Shown in pieces: positions 13,923 to 24,500 of a stretch of DNA of 64,000 bases. The notes beneath the pieces are model-generated. The model worked only from the letters and a program-made list of their open reading frames with translations, was not told the origin of the DNA and ran no database searches. The position numbers were made by a program, and so were the translations under genes. Numbering within the stretch: the first letter of the stretch is position 1; every line of letters begins with the position of its first letter. The stretch lies in the NCBI GenBank assembly GCA_008973525.1, contig WACJ01000100.1, positions 682,001-746,000 of the forward strand. Direction: 5' to 3'. Source of the DNA: Stenopsyche tienmushanensis. Taxonomy: Eukaryota; Arthropoda; Insecta; Trichoptera; Stenopsychidae.

Positions 13923-16170
13923 GGCTAAACATGTCTACAGAACGAGTACAAACTCTCATTATGAAACGAGGTTGTCCGAAGAAGACTGATCGGGTGGGTG
14001 GGTTGTTTAAATTTTACAATCGGTCGAAAATATTTTTGTCTTTATTTTATTGCGGGCTTATGCCGCCTTAGTCGGCCCAATGTTTAGGTGATAATGAAGA
14101 AAAGAGCCCTGCTTATTTGAATAATTTATTCTTTAGTAATTTGCTTGCGTAGAGTTACAGAGCGGGTTCACATCAGCGGGTCCAAAGAAGCCACGCGTTC
14201 ACTTATTTGTATAATGGGCAGTTGGACTAATTCCAATATATGCTTTATAGTTTTGCTTGCAATATTTGCATGTTTGATGGATTTGAAATTCTTAATCATA
14301 CTTCAAATAACATTTGCTTCATTGAGAAAAAAATAAACTAACTGTTTAGCCGAGTGTTTATCTCTCTTGTCTTAATTAAGTGGTATTGTGAATAAAAGTA
14401 TTTGTACTTTTAAATATATTTATTTAGCTTTGTAAGGATACAATAAGTACCATCGTATTCTGTTGAAACATTCGTTTTTAAATAAATAAAGATAGCTCAT
14501 TGAATGGATTATGGTTGACCAAGGGATTGTTTGGGTTTTCATTGACTACATTTTACCGGATCGGATCGGATTCGGCTAAAATCCGATACATTAATTTGGG
14601 CTTAATAGTCTGAAACAGTTGGGAGTCACTGAATTGGGCAATCTGAAGATGAATGTTGCAAGGAAGGGTTCGTCGGCCCGTGGGTAGTTGGAGGGCTAGT
14701 CACGTGCGATATTGCTGGGTTGTGATGAACTCTGACAAATGTTGGCCAGCAGTGAAGGTAGCCCTGTTGGCCCCAGGTTAATTGGATTAGAGGTCTGGGT
14801 AGTTGGACCTTTCAATTGATAAGGGGCTTACCTGTGTAGACTATAACCGAGGAGCTTTATCAGCCCAGACAATAGCTTCGTTAATTAACGCGGTCGGGTG
14901 GAGACTTGCAACCCACATGGGTATATGTGACAGGATCGTTTTACTTGTATGGAAATTTAATGAGTTCACGTGTAAGATCGTTTACAGATTACAAGCAATG
15001 GACTTTCCTGCGCCGCGCGAGCCTGTGTCTTGTCTTTGGCCTAATAAATCATAGTGGTTATTAGATCGTACTAAATTTATTCGAATAAACGAGCTTTTAA
15101 ATATGAAAAAAATGCGATAAATTTAATTTCAGATAATACGTTCATACTTGTTGAAAAAGCTATCTGAAATGGGGGCCGTAATTAGAGACGAAGATTAAAA
15201 CCAGATACAGTAATTGAAATTCCACCCTAATGAATTAATAAATGGCGTCTACTCATACATGCAGAGAGTAATCACAGATTAAAATAAGCGTGGTTTTGAG
15301 CCAAAAGCTATTTTTGTAATTCAAATAATTTTATATTAATAAATTAAATTGTAATCCAGAGCTTCTCAAACTTTAACACATTAAAATATTTAAATTATTA
15401 GATAAATACATACAACGAGCAAAAGATCCATAATATTTAGATACAAACGAAGAGGCTTAGCACAAATAATAATTAGCATTAAATTTATTTTATAACAATC
15501 ATTTTAAGCGTTATAACCGTGCAGCTCGTTATTATCAAAGCCTTGGGAAATTTCATTATGTGTTCCCATGGAAGTATAAATGACGCACGCAATAAAATAA
15601 TATAAGGGTAAAAAACGTAGGCGGATTGTACTTCAAAAATACAAACAAGAACAAATTCAACGAATTGAGCATTGTTCCTGTGATATTAAATTAATCGACC
15701 ATTGTAGAAAATTATAGAAGCGCTCTACGATGATGGTTTATATTAATAATGTACGCCCCTTGTTGTTTGTACGAACAATATTGTCTTGGTATTGATTTCC
15801 AATAAATTTTCTTTCGGAAGTTAAACGAGCGAAAACTTTTTCTTTTAAAGTATTTGAATAATTAATCTCAAGCTCGTGGCATTAATAATCACGATTTAGT
15901 TGACCCTCAAGCATATCGCATGTAAAAATATATTATCTATCCTCGATGCTCTCGAGGATTACGTAGTCGTTTTATGAACCCAAATATGAAGCGATTTCAT
16001 TGACCTCCATTTGATAAAATATGCAGATATTTAACTTTGAAATGAGAAATATTCTATTATGGTATAATTTGTAAATAATAAAGTTTTGTTATGCTGGAAT
16101 TTTATTATGAAAGTTTGTGGAATTTATGGAAAAAATGTACAACATATTAACAAATTTATGGGATTGGAAA
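13923..16170. other. No gene recognised; GC-richer patch 14540-15040
   Basis: The patch contains GT/GG-rich sequence with an 83-codon frame (14803-15054) that matches nothing I know. It could be regulatory or repeat-derived. Confidence 0.4.
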
Positions 16171-16172
16171 TA

Positions 16173-17030
16173 CAGTAAGATTTCGCTTAACACGGAGGAT
16201 ATGATCCATTAAGTTATAGCGCTTAAAAAACAGCGTTAACCGTTTCGTGGACACGTCTGCAATTGCAGACGGATGTAATTAACATGTAAATAATGGGGAT
16301 AAGTGAAATGTTTGTGACGATGAAGATTCTTCCTTTTATGACTTTTTTCTTTTGTGAAGAAGTCATCTAACGTCGTTTGTCTTTTTCTGTTTTTTCAACA
16401 AGAATTTATCGATAGCAAGAAATTGCCTCAACAACACATCATCTGGCCTTTGATCTTTTATCAAAATTTAGATAATTTTGTATAAACTATTCCATAATTT
16501 CTATTATAGTGGCCAAAAATTGTTTTTATAATAGAAAATCCGCTGAAAGTTCCTTTTTGTTCCTCATCTACAAAAACGCTAATTTCGTCATCTTAGTGTA
16601 CTTTTTATTCTATTAATTCTTTAAGATTACATGGATTTGGGTGTCCCGATCTGCCAGCCTTTTTCATGATATCGAGAAGAGGACATTCCCCTGTCCTACT
16701 GAGAATAGTCTGACGATTAAAATTTGTTCGACAGTAGATCTGCTATGTCTGAAACTACATTTATATTTCCCGAGAAGTTCATAGATAATAAGTTTGATAA
16801 TACGTCTTGATTCATTGGTTGGATAAACAAAGTTGTATTTGGTGCCAGGAAAAGCACTTCTACTGAAATACATGTTGTTAAGTCGAACAAATATGTTTGA
16901 TGGTTCGGAGTATTCGGTTCTAGTTTTTTTTTTAAATTCAAAATTTTCGATAAACTAATTCTGGAAAATGTTCATAGTGATCCCAGATCCAACGTGTAAA
17001 ACTGAAACAGCGTTAAGCGGATTCTTGCCG
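16173..17030 (-). mobile_element. Internally deleted Tigger/pogo element
   Basis: Inverted ends CAGTAAGATTTCGCTTAAC (left) and CGGCAAGAATCCGCTTAAC (right, reverse complement) are flanked by TA on both sides (16171-16172 and 17031-17032). On the minus strand, 16740-16910 encodes ISVEVLFLAPNTTLFIQPMN, the well-known Tigger DDE-domain block (VVFLPPNTTSLIQPMDQ). The DNAP catalytic motif just before it is degraded (PNTP). Almost the whole N-terminal half is missing, so the element is a dead deletion derivative. Confidence 0.85.
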
Positions 17031-18200
17031 TATTAATGTTTCCAATCGGTCTTTTCAGTCCGGGCTTAGCCTAATTTCATACTTCTAAAAATGTAAATGC
17101 TGATACGATTAATAAAAGCTTTTCATAGAAATCGCCTTCATTCAATGGACAAATATGGCATCTTAAGAAAAATATTTTTTCCATACAATCGGTCGTCTAA
17201 AATAGGATTTATATTTGATTTTCTTTTTGCATGCAGGTATTCAATTCAAAGCCTCGAGCTGCGACAATGAGATCACCACAAAGAACTGACACACGGCAAT
17301 ATGTGTTGTGGGCATATAAATAAAACAGGTTTCCTTTTGTGTGCAGGCTGGCAGCTTTCCATCGGAAGCTTTTTTCCAAGCACGCTAAAAAACACCCATT
17401 GTACGACTTTCTTTTTTATTACGACCTGTGAATAGAAAATTCTCTAGTACGTTTTAAATCACTTGTTGATGCTCGAATAGAGCACAATTGTGGGGGAAAA
17501 AAAAGAAGTAAAGCTCCCAACTTGGAATAAAATGCGTACGTTTTAAGCTCCTCGGTCTGTTTTTTTTTTAAAGCAGATTCGCATACATTTTCATAATAAC
17601 AAAGCGGAGTTGTTAAAGACTTCTTTTGAATGGAGTTCAAAATTAACATTTTGAATGTCCTTAGCGCCTGTATTTTCACGATACGCTCGTGAAATAACCC
17701 AATTTTCCGACGAACAAAATTTTAAGTTATGAGCATTCATGGGAGTAGAAAATTACTTAAAAGTTTCTATCGCTGTTGTGAGTTTTTCTTCGCCTTGGCA
17801 CTTTTCTTCCAAATGTATATTTGAGCGAATTTAAAAGTTTTTCTCGCAAATAAATTGATATCCAAACTTTAACGCTGTCGTAAATTTTTGCAGTCACATA
17901 TGAATGCTAAAACGAATTTAATGAAGCTTCTCAATCTGTTTAAAAATTTATGCCAAAACCTATAAATATAATAAAATCCAATATAAGTGTAAATTTAAAT
18001 ATAAAATAAGAATTTATAGAAAGAGGGTAAGCCCTTGTCAATTGTGAAAGCCTAGAGGATTGTTTCAGTTAAGCTTGGAAAGCTTTTCCAATAAGGGATA
18101 CAGCACGCAATCGGGTTTCTTATCAGCAAGATAGATGTGGAATTGTGGAAAGCGATGAATACATTGAACCATCTTATATTAATATTAAATTTTATTTTAA
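17031..18200. other. No gene recognised
   Basis: AT-rich. The 86-codon minus-strand frame at 17419-17679 has no protein-like motifs. This and everything to its left may be intronic to the plus-strand membrane-protein gene. Confidence 0.4.
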
Positions 18201-18617
18201 ACTAGCTAGTACCCGGAGCGTTGCTGCCACAGAAGTATTAATTCTAAAAGTATCGTTTGAAATTTGAAAGAGTTATCTTGTTTAATTAGGAATCATAGAA
18301 ATTTATTTTCTTTCTTTAACAAACATACAAACATTGATTTTTATATATAAGATCTACTGTAAGTTAATTATACTATACTTGTATTATTTGAGAAAGTGCA
18401 AACAATAAGTTGGCAAAGTTTTATCAAAATCGAATGAACGGTATGGCAGCGCATAAAATACGAACAAACAAATATTTATTTTTATACGTTAAACTATGCC
18501 TATGTTACTCGCGCATTCTTTAGAAATAAGTGGACGAAGTTTTATCGCAATCTGATGAATGGTATGGCAGCGCATTACATACGAACAAACAGATATTAAT
18601 TTTTATATATTAAGATC
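18201..18617 (+). repeat. RTE-like LINE 3' tails or derived SINE, two overlapping units
   Basis: The head ACTAGCTAGTACCCGGAGCG resembles RTE/SINE heads of arthropods. The block GGCAAAGTTTTATC..GAATGAACGGTATGGCAGCGC ending CGAACAAACAAATATT appears twice (18410-18480 and 18530-18600), each followed by TTTTTATA. The second unit is preceded by CCTATGTTACTC, typical of RTE-like 3' regions. The unit ends 280 bp before the first exon of the membrane-protein gene. Confidence 0.65.
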
Positions 18618-18900
18618 TGTCCTTTAATAAAAATAAATTGGTTTTTGAACCGCATTTGAACCAATTCATACATAAATATGGTGCAATAAGTTATATTTAA
18701 ATAATATAAATACATGCAGAATAAATACAAATAATCACAGTAATAAAAATATCTGTTTGGTGATTACATCCAGTCAATAACTATTTTTTAATATAAAGAA
18801 ATTCTATTCTATTTTATTAAACAAGAATATATAAAAATAGGATTGATACAATGCTGAATTAAACATTTGTATACTAAATAAGGAATCATTTTTATTTCAG

Positions 18901-19349
18901 GAAAAGACGTCAAAATTTGGGAAGGCAACGGAACATTTGTGGCGAACCAGACAAGGATCGCTGCTGAAGATAAAAATTCAGGAATGCTTGTCGGTGAGTA
19001 AATTTTCATTTATTCAAGACGCTTGTTGTAAAACATTTGAAATAAACTTATTTCACTATTTTATTTTCAGACGTAATCATTCCTTCCCTCCTGATAGCAG
19101 CCCTATTTTTAGGCAATGCTGTCATAGTATTTATAATATTTAAATACAGAAAAAGGTAATAAATACACCAAAATGATTAATAATTGCACAACGAAACTGA
19201 TTGCATTCAATCGTTCTTTCATTATGAATTGCAGAAAAGAAGATGATATGGACGGCGAAGAATTTACAACACTCACGAGAAACAATTCCAAAAAGAACGG
19301 CAACAATATGCACGTACAGAATGAAGAAATGACAACAAACTCGGTGTAA
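18901..19349 (+). CDS. C-terminal exons of an unidentified type I membrane protein
   Basis: Three small exons, 18901-18993, 19071-19155 and 19235-19349, have good acceptors (TTTATTTCAG, TTATTTTCAG, TGAATTGCAG) and donors (GTGAGT, GTAATA) and join in phase. They encode a short lumenal or extracellular tail with two N-glycosylation sequons (NGT, NQT), one 22-residue membrane segment (VIIPSLLIAALFLGNAVIVF and following), a basic stop-transfer KYRKRK, and a 35-residue polar cytoplasmic tail rich in Asn, Lys, Glu and Thr ending EEMTTNSV. The first visible exon starts two bases into a codon, so upstream exons exist; none could be recognised in the 18.9 kb to the left, so they are distant or too short to see. 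I do not recognise the family. Confidence 0.75.
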
Positions 19350-20914
19350 TTTGAAATACTTATTTTTACGATGGATAATTGTGGAAGAAATGTTTGTAAA
19401 ATCATCAAATCAAAATGAAGAAATCATAAATATTTGGCCTTAATCATTACAAGAGAATGTATCAAAAAGTCAATCGTGTGGCAGAAATTTGGTATTTTAT
19501 AAGGGCTGTTTTAATAAAATATTAATTAAAAAATAAACTATATCTGATTGCTTCTGTGCCTGCTAAACTGTTAAAATAAATCAACGCTATATTCAGGCTA
19601 AATTACATTATTTTAAATAAATAATTCATATAGCATCTGATGTCCACGTGTTTAAATAGATTCATAAAATTCACAATTTTGATAATGTGCCATAGCTCTT
19701 TTTACCTAATTAGTTTGATTGATTTACAATGAATATGAGGGAGTAGCATGCTTTGTGAATTTATATTTCATGTCGAATTGTACATTACATATAACAAAAA
19801 CATCATCAATTATCCTTAAAAATATGGAATTGATAATTATAATTTACATGATCTGTGCTTAAAATTATCAGTCGCATTAAGCAAATTTCTTAGATCAAAA
19901 TAGCATCGAATGAACTTCGGAAATCGTTATGATAAACAATATTATTTATTTGTATATAGTTTTTTTCTAAAATATATTTTCTTGCTGACGATTACAAAGT
20001 GCATATGTTATAGGCTAAAAATAAACTCAAAATTATTCGTTTTATAACTTTTAAAGTGTATCCTGCCTGCCATGTGTCAATTTTAGTATTGGTTTTGATA
20101 GTAAAGAAAAAATGTGTATTTGAAATATAATGGTTTTTATAATAAATTTTGCATCGAAGTATTGAATTTAATGTAAAAATAAATTACTTGAAGTTTTAAT
20201 ATTGTTTCACTATCAAAATTGAGCTTATATTTCCTGGAGTAGCAATAAATCAAGAGTTGAAAGGTGTGTGTTAATCGCAGTATCAATGACGGTCCCCTGT
20301 GACTCACAGTGTGAAACACTTTTATTAATGGAAGGCTGGTGGCATTCCTGAGCTCTTCCTCTTTGCAGCAATCTTCTATATGGCTTGTTACCACAAGCAT
20401 TTTGAGATTTTCATCGCCTTTTCTGCAAGCAATGTGTCTACAATATTGTTCAACAGACACATTCATTATTAGGATTTTCTCGGGAAGATAGTGCAGTAGT
20501 TTCCCGTTGTTTCCTGCACCGCAGAAGTTCAAATAATGAAAACACATTTTTATGTCCCCGAAACGTCCGATTTGTATTGAATGAAAGCAAGTATAACAGG
20601 TTACAAGGCATAAAAAAGATGCAACACGTCTGCACCCAACTGATAATGTATGAGATTCCATAACAATAGAACCGGTAGGTAAAAGCAACAGTCAGGACCG
20701 ATTGATTCATAGAAAAATTCAGGAGTAAATGAAAATACAATATCAGTTTGTTTCCTAACTTCGAGCTAGTTTGTTCTCTGACGGGTGGCTAATGGATTTT
20801 AATATAAAAATTTCCAGTAATTTTTTCAAAGGTTATTATAATTTATTTTATATATCTCGTAATAAAAAAGTAGTATCATTTTGTTATATATATTTTATCA
20901 TTATTGAAGTTCAT
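19350..20914. other. 3' flank of the membrane-protein gene; a 183-codon frame of doubtful status
   Basis: A likely poly(A) signal, AATAAA, lies near 19533, about 185 bp after the stop. A minus-strand frame of 183 codons (20137-20688), with several cysteines in its first half, overlaps another 96-codon frame. It is long for such AT-rich DNA, but its composition and the lack of motifs or splice signals do not support a gene. Confidence 0.35.
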
Positions 20915-21232
20915 AATGGAAAGAAATCAATCGGAAGTATGGAAACATTACAAAAAAGGAAATGCTCCCATTGTCCTAAGCAAATCACATGCAGAGGGTC
21001 AAACACAACTGGACTAGCGAGACATTTCGAAAGGGTACATTGGATATTTTTTTAATGAAAACACCGAAGAAGATGGTTTTTTTAACTTAAAAATACATAC
21101 ATATGTAATACATATAAATATTCACATTAAAAAATTGAAGACAAAATAAGTCTTGAGTCTCGGTATTTTGAAATTATCATGTCTTAAGTCCCGGGACTTT
21201 GAAAATGCCGAGACTTAGGAATCCCTAGTAAG
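20915..21232 (+). pseudogene. hAT remnant: BED zinc finger and a terminal sequence
   Basis: The plus strand at 20915-21050 encodes, over one frameshift, SEVWKHYKK followed by CSHCPKQITCRGSNTTGLAR and HFERVH. This is a BED-type zinc finger (CxxC...HxxxxH) as found at the N-terminus of hAT transposases. The DNA ends near 21232 in GACTTAGGAATCCCTAG, close to the TAGGGAATCC terminus of the 46.3-kb element. The catalytic domain has been lost. Confidence 0.6.
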
Positions 21233-21325
21233 TATATAAAGGTTCCGAGATATGAACCAAGTTTTTGGGAAAATAATGATGAGCTAGCGTTTTAATTAAT
21301 ATGAAAAAGTATGTTAATGAAAATA

Positions 21326-21331
21326 TTTATT
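21326..21331 (-). terminator. Likely HEATR1 poly(A) signal
   Basis: AATAAA on the minus strand, 22 bp beyond the HEATR1 stop codon. Position and strand fit the 3' end of the transcript, giving a very short 3' UTR. In AT-rich DNA the hexamer also occurs by chance. Confidence 0.5.
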
Positions 21332-21352
21332 TTGATATAGTTTTACAAACAT

Positions 21353-21545
21353 TTAAAAATATTTTTGAAGCGGTTCTCCCAAAACAGATTCTAGAGTCTG
21401 TATAGACTTTTGTGTTGCCGATTCTACAGTGGGTATATCATCTTCTAGCAGTTCAGCAAGGAACGGCACGCTTTCAGGCAAAAGTGGTAACCAACTATCA
21501 CCTAGTTTCGTAGCCATTTCGCATATACTCTTCAACCCCAATAGA
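21353..21545 (-). CDS. HEATR1: HEATR1 coding exon 4 (C-terminus)
   Basis: The last 64 codons start after a TTTCAG acceptor and continue in phase as LLGLKSICEMATKLGDSW, then end LESVLGEPLQKYF plus TAA. This tail is the most recognisable HEATR1 C-terminal signature. The stop at 21353-21355 is followed 22 bp later by AATAAA on the minus strand. Confidence 0.95.
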
Positions 21546-24500
21546 CTGAAATACAAATATTTAATGAAGATAAATATGAGAGTTTTATTGTAAATGATAG
21601 TTAAATAAAACAGATATATACTAACCGTATATTCGAGTCATTATGCCTGGTCTTCAAAAGAATTTGATAATTCAATGGCTTCCATAAAGAATCATCTGCT
21701 GTAGCTACAGCAAACTGAGAAATACAAGGAATAATAACATTGTTTGCTCGTAGTGTAAGAGTATCCATACTGCCAATAGTATTATCGAGTTGATCAACGA
21801 GAGGCTGCATGATCGTTTCAAAGCGTTCTTTGTTGACAAAATTTTGAGTATCATACATAAATACAGAATTCAATGTCTTCAGAATGTACTCAACCAAAAC
21901 ACAGCATTTCTCTTCCGATTCGAAATACAACTCTTTCGATTTATTTATATTGCAATTATTAAGAAGATCGGCGGCATTTTTGATAAAATGACCGGCAAAC
22001 AAAATAAATAAACCCTTAAGATTTTCAGCAATTTGACTGCTCAATCTAAAAACACGTTTAAAAATTGTTATTAGAATCAATATAAAAAATACATAAACGA
22101 TATTATTATAAAATCTTACCTGTAAAATGTTATGGCTCGTTCTTTATTATCGTTTGAATTTCTAACTGACCAATCGTATATTTTGAAATAGAGCGGTCTA
22201 AATGACGATTCTGACAATTTCAAAATGAGCGCAACCAGAGCATTGATTATATGGTTTTCAACTTGATCAATTTGAGCACTCGATATATCATCGCTCTCGA
22301 TATGATCGCTCCGAAATTGTAGCGCTAACAAAAACAAGTTTGTGAGATCTTGTTGCAGCGAAGTGAATTCAGGACCCGATACGCCCGTAAAGCTATCAGC
22401 TAAAATATTCATGACGGGTCCTATCGCTTCGTACGCTCCTTTTTTCAATATATCGTTATAACATTGACTGATTACGGGTATTAAGACCCTCGGTGCAATT
22501 GTATTGGATATTTTAGATTTAATCATCGTTAATTTAGTTTTAATCGGGGAAATTTTTTCATCTTTATCCCATATCGCTGACAAAATCGACAGATGATATA
22601 ATAGTTTTTCTAAATACGGACTCAAAAATAGTGGAATAGTTTCGATGATCTTATATACGGCGGTAATCACACTGAGAACCACCAATTCGGAGGGGCTTGC
22701 CTTTGTGTGAGTTTTTATAATTTTGATAAGCGATGGCATAAATTTGGGCAAACTGCTGATAGCATTGGCCTTAAGATTGCTGCATAATTCGGCTAAACAT
22801 AAAACCACAGAAGCCATCAAATTGCCGGGCAACGAAGATGATTTTGTTAGATCCGAAATGATATTCAGAATATTTTTAAATTCACCAGGATTTTCTTTGC
22901 AGAGAAGTCGTACGAGCAGTTTCATTGATAGAAGGGCAGTTTGTTGATTGAGCTCCAGTTCTTGTTTATTAGGACCACTAGGAACATCGTCTTGAGAATT
23001 GTCGATTTGTTCAATTATGGATAAAAGCGGATCCATTAGACTAAACATGAGCGATTTTTCACAATTAACAAAGAATCCTGGATATTGCATTTTGCTATTG
23101 AGAATCTCCATAGCTTTTCTTTGTACAGCCATAAGATTATGATTCATTAGACCTCTAATAACGGTGGTGAACATTTCAGGAGATAAAAGATTATTAACGT
23201 TATCTAATACTTCAAAGCAATAATGAAGCAAAACTTTCCAATATTTAGCCTGTGGCTTCCCAATACTTCGATCGGCAATTTTAGAAACTGTCTGTATATA
23301 AGTAAGAATGTTAACAATGAATGATTTATATATCTGTTCTAATTCAAATTTGTTTTCCATTTTGTTCATATTTTGGATGAGCGTCGACGATGATAATACA
23401 TTATTAACAAACGTTACTGTTACATATTTAAAATGTCTGAGTTGCTTGGCAGAGTGATGAGGCACTGAAAATATTTCGGCCGGATTGATAGGATGGGATG
23501 ATTCATCGTCTATCTTGTCTTCGGGCAAGGTTTTCATATAATATATTAATTTGTTACAACTCTGAATGATGGTATCGGCGGGGAATTCGTTTATAAGAGC
23601 CGTTGCAATTTCTAGCCTCGCCGGTTGTTCTTTATCGGCTAAGTTTTTCCTCAATCCGTCGGTATTATTTTTTTCTTGATGTGAATGCACAACGTGACTT
23701 TCGAACACAAGACTCAAGAATATCCAGGCGAAGTGATCCGCATTTAACGTTTGTAAAAGCTTCTTAAATAACGGAAGTCGGCGATGCTCCGGAATATCTA
23801 AAATGGCATCGACGAATATTCGTAAAACGGGTACAATGCGAAGTTGCATCTTCGATATTTGTTCCTCATTTAAATCTTTGGTGCAGTCGTATTTCACCAA
23901 AATAGGAATTATGGTTTCGATAATTTTTGTGATGATTTGAAAACTGTACGCGTCGTCTTGCCGAAGCACTGAAGATCCAATAAATGTAAATATAGCCATC
24001 ATGTATTGTAATACTTGATCAGGGAACATATAAGCAACGTGCGACAATAGCATAAGCGCGTGGTGATGCGTCTGAGGATTTTGGGTTCCTCTGATGCATG
24101 TTATAATTAGTTCTATGTCTACCACACATTTGGATGTATTTTTAGCATTGACTTCATTGATGGGACATATCTTCTGACAACAATGGAGTATACTGGTCAA
24201 AAGCAATTGTTTTACGTATTCCACGACGGATTGCTCTTCGAAATCTAAACAGATTTTTAAAATATTGAACAATCTTGGTAGAATATCTTCGAAACCGCTT
24301 AATTTCTTTTTATCCTGTATATATTCTAAAAGCGTGACGCCAATTTTCCAGTCTTCTGTATCCAATAATGAAAGCGAAGGAGCCGTTATTTTTTTCTTCA
24401 TCAAATTATCAGCATTTTTATTGCAAATATTTTCCATTTTATTAAGAACTGACAAAAATTGATTGGAAGCAATCTCGATTTTCTTTACAGTCTTGAACGC

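Noticed and set aside
20137..20688. 183-codon minus-strand open frame
   Set aside because: No motif or domain; it overlaps another long frame and has no splice or promoter support. Kept only as a note on the interval.
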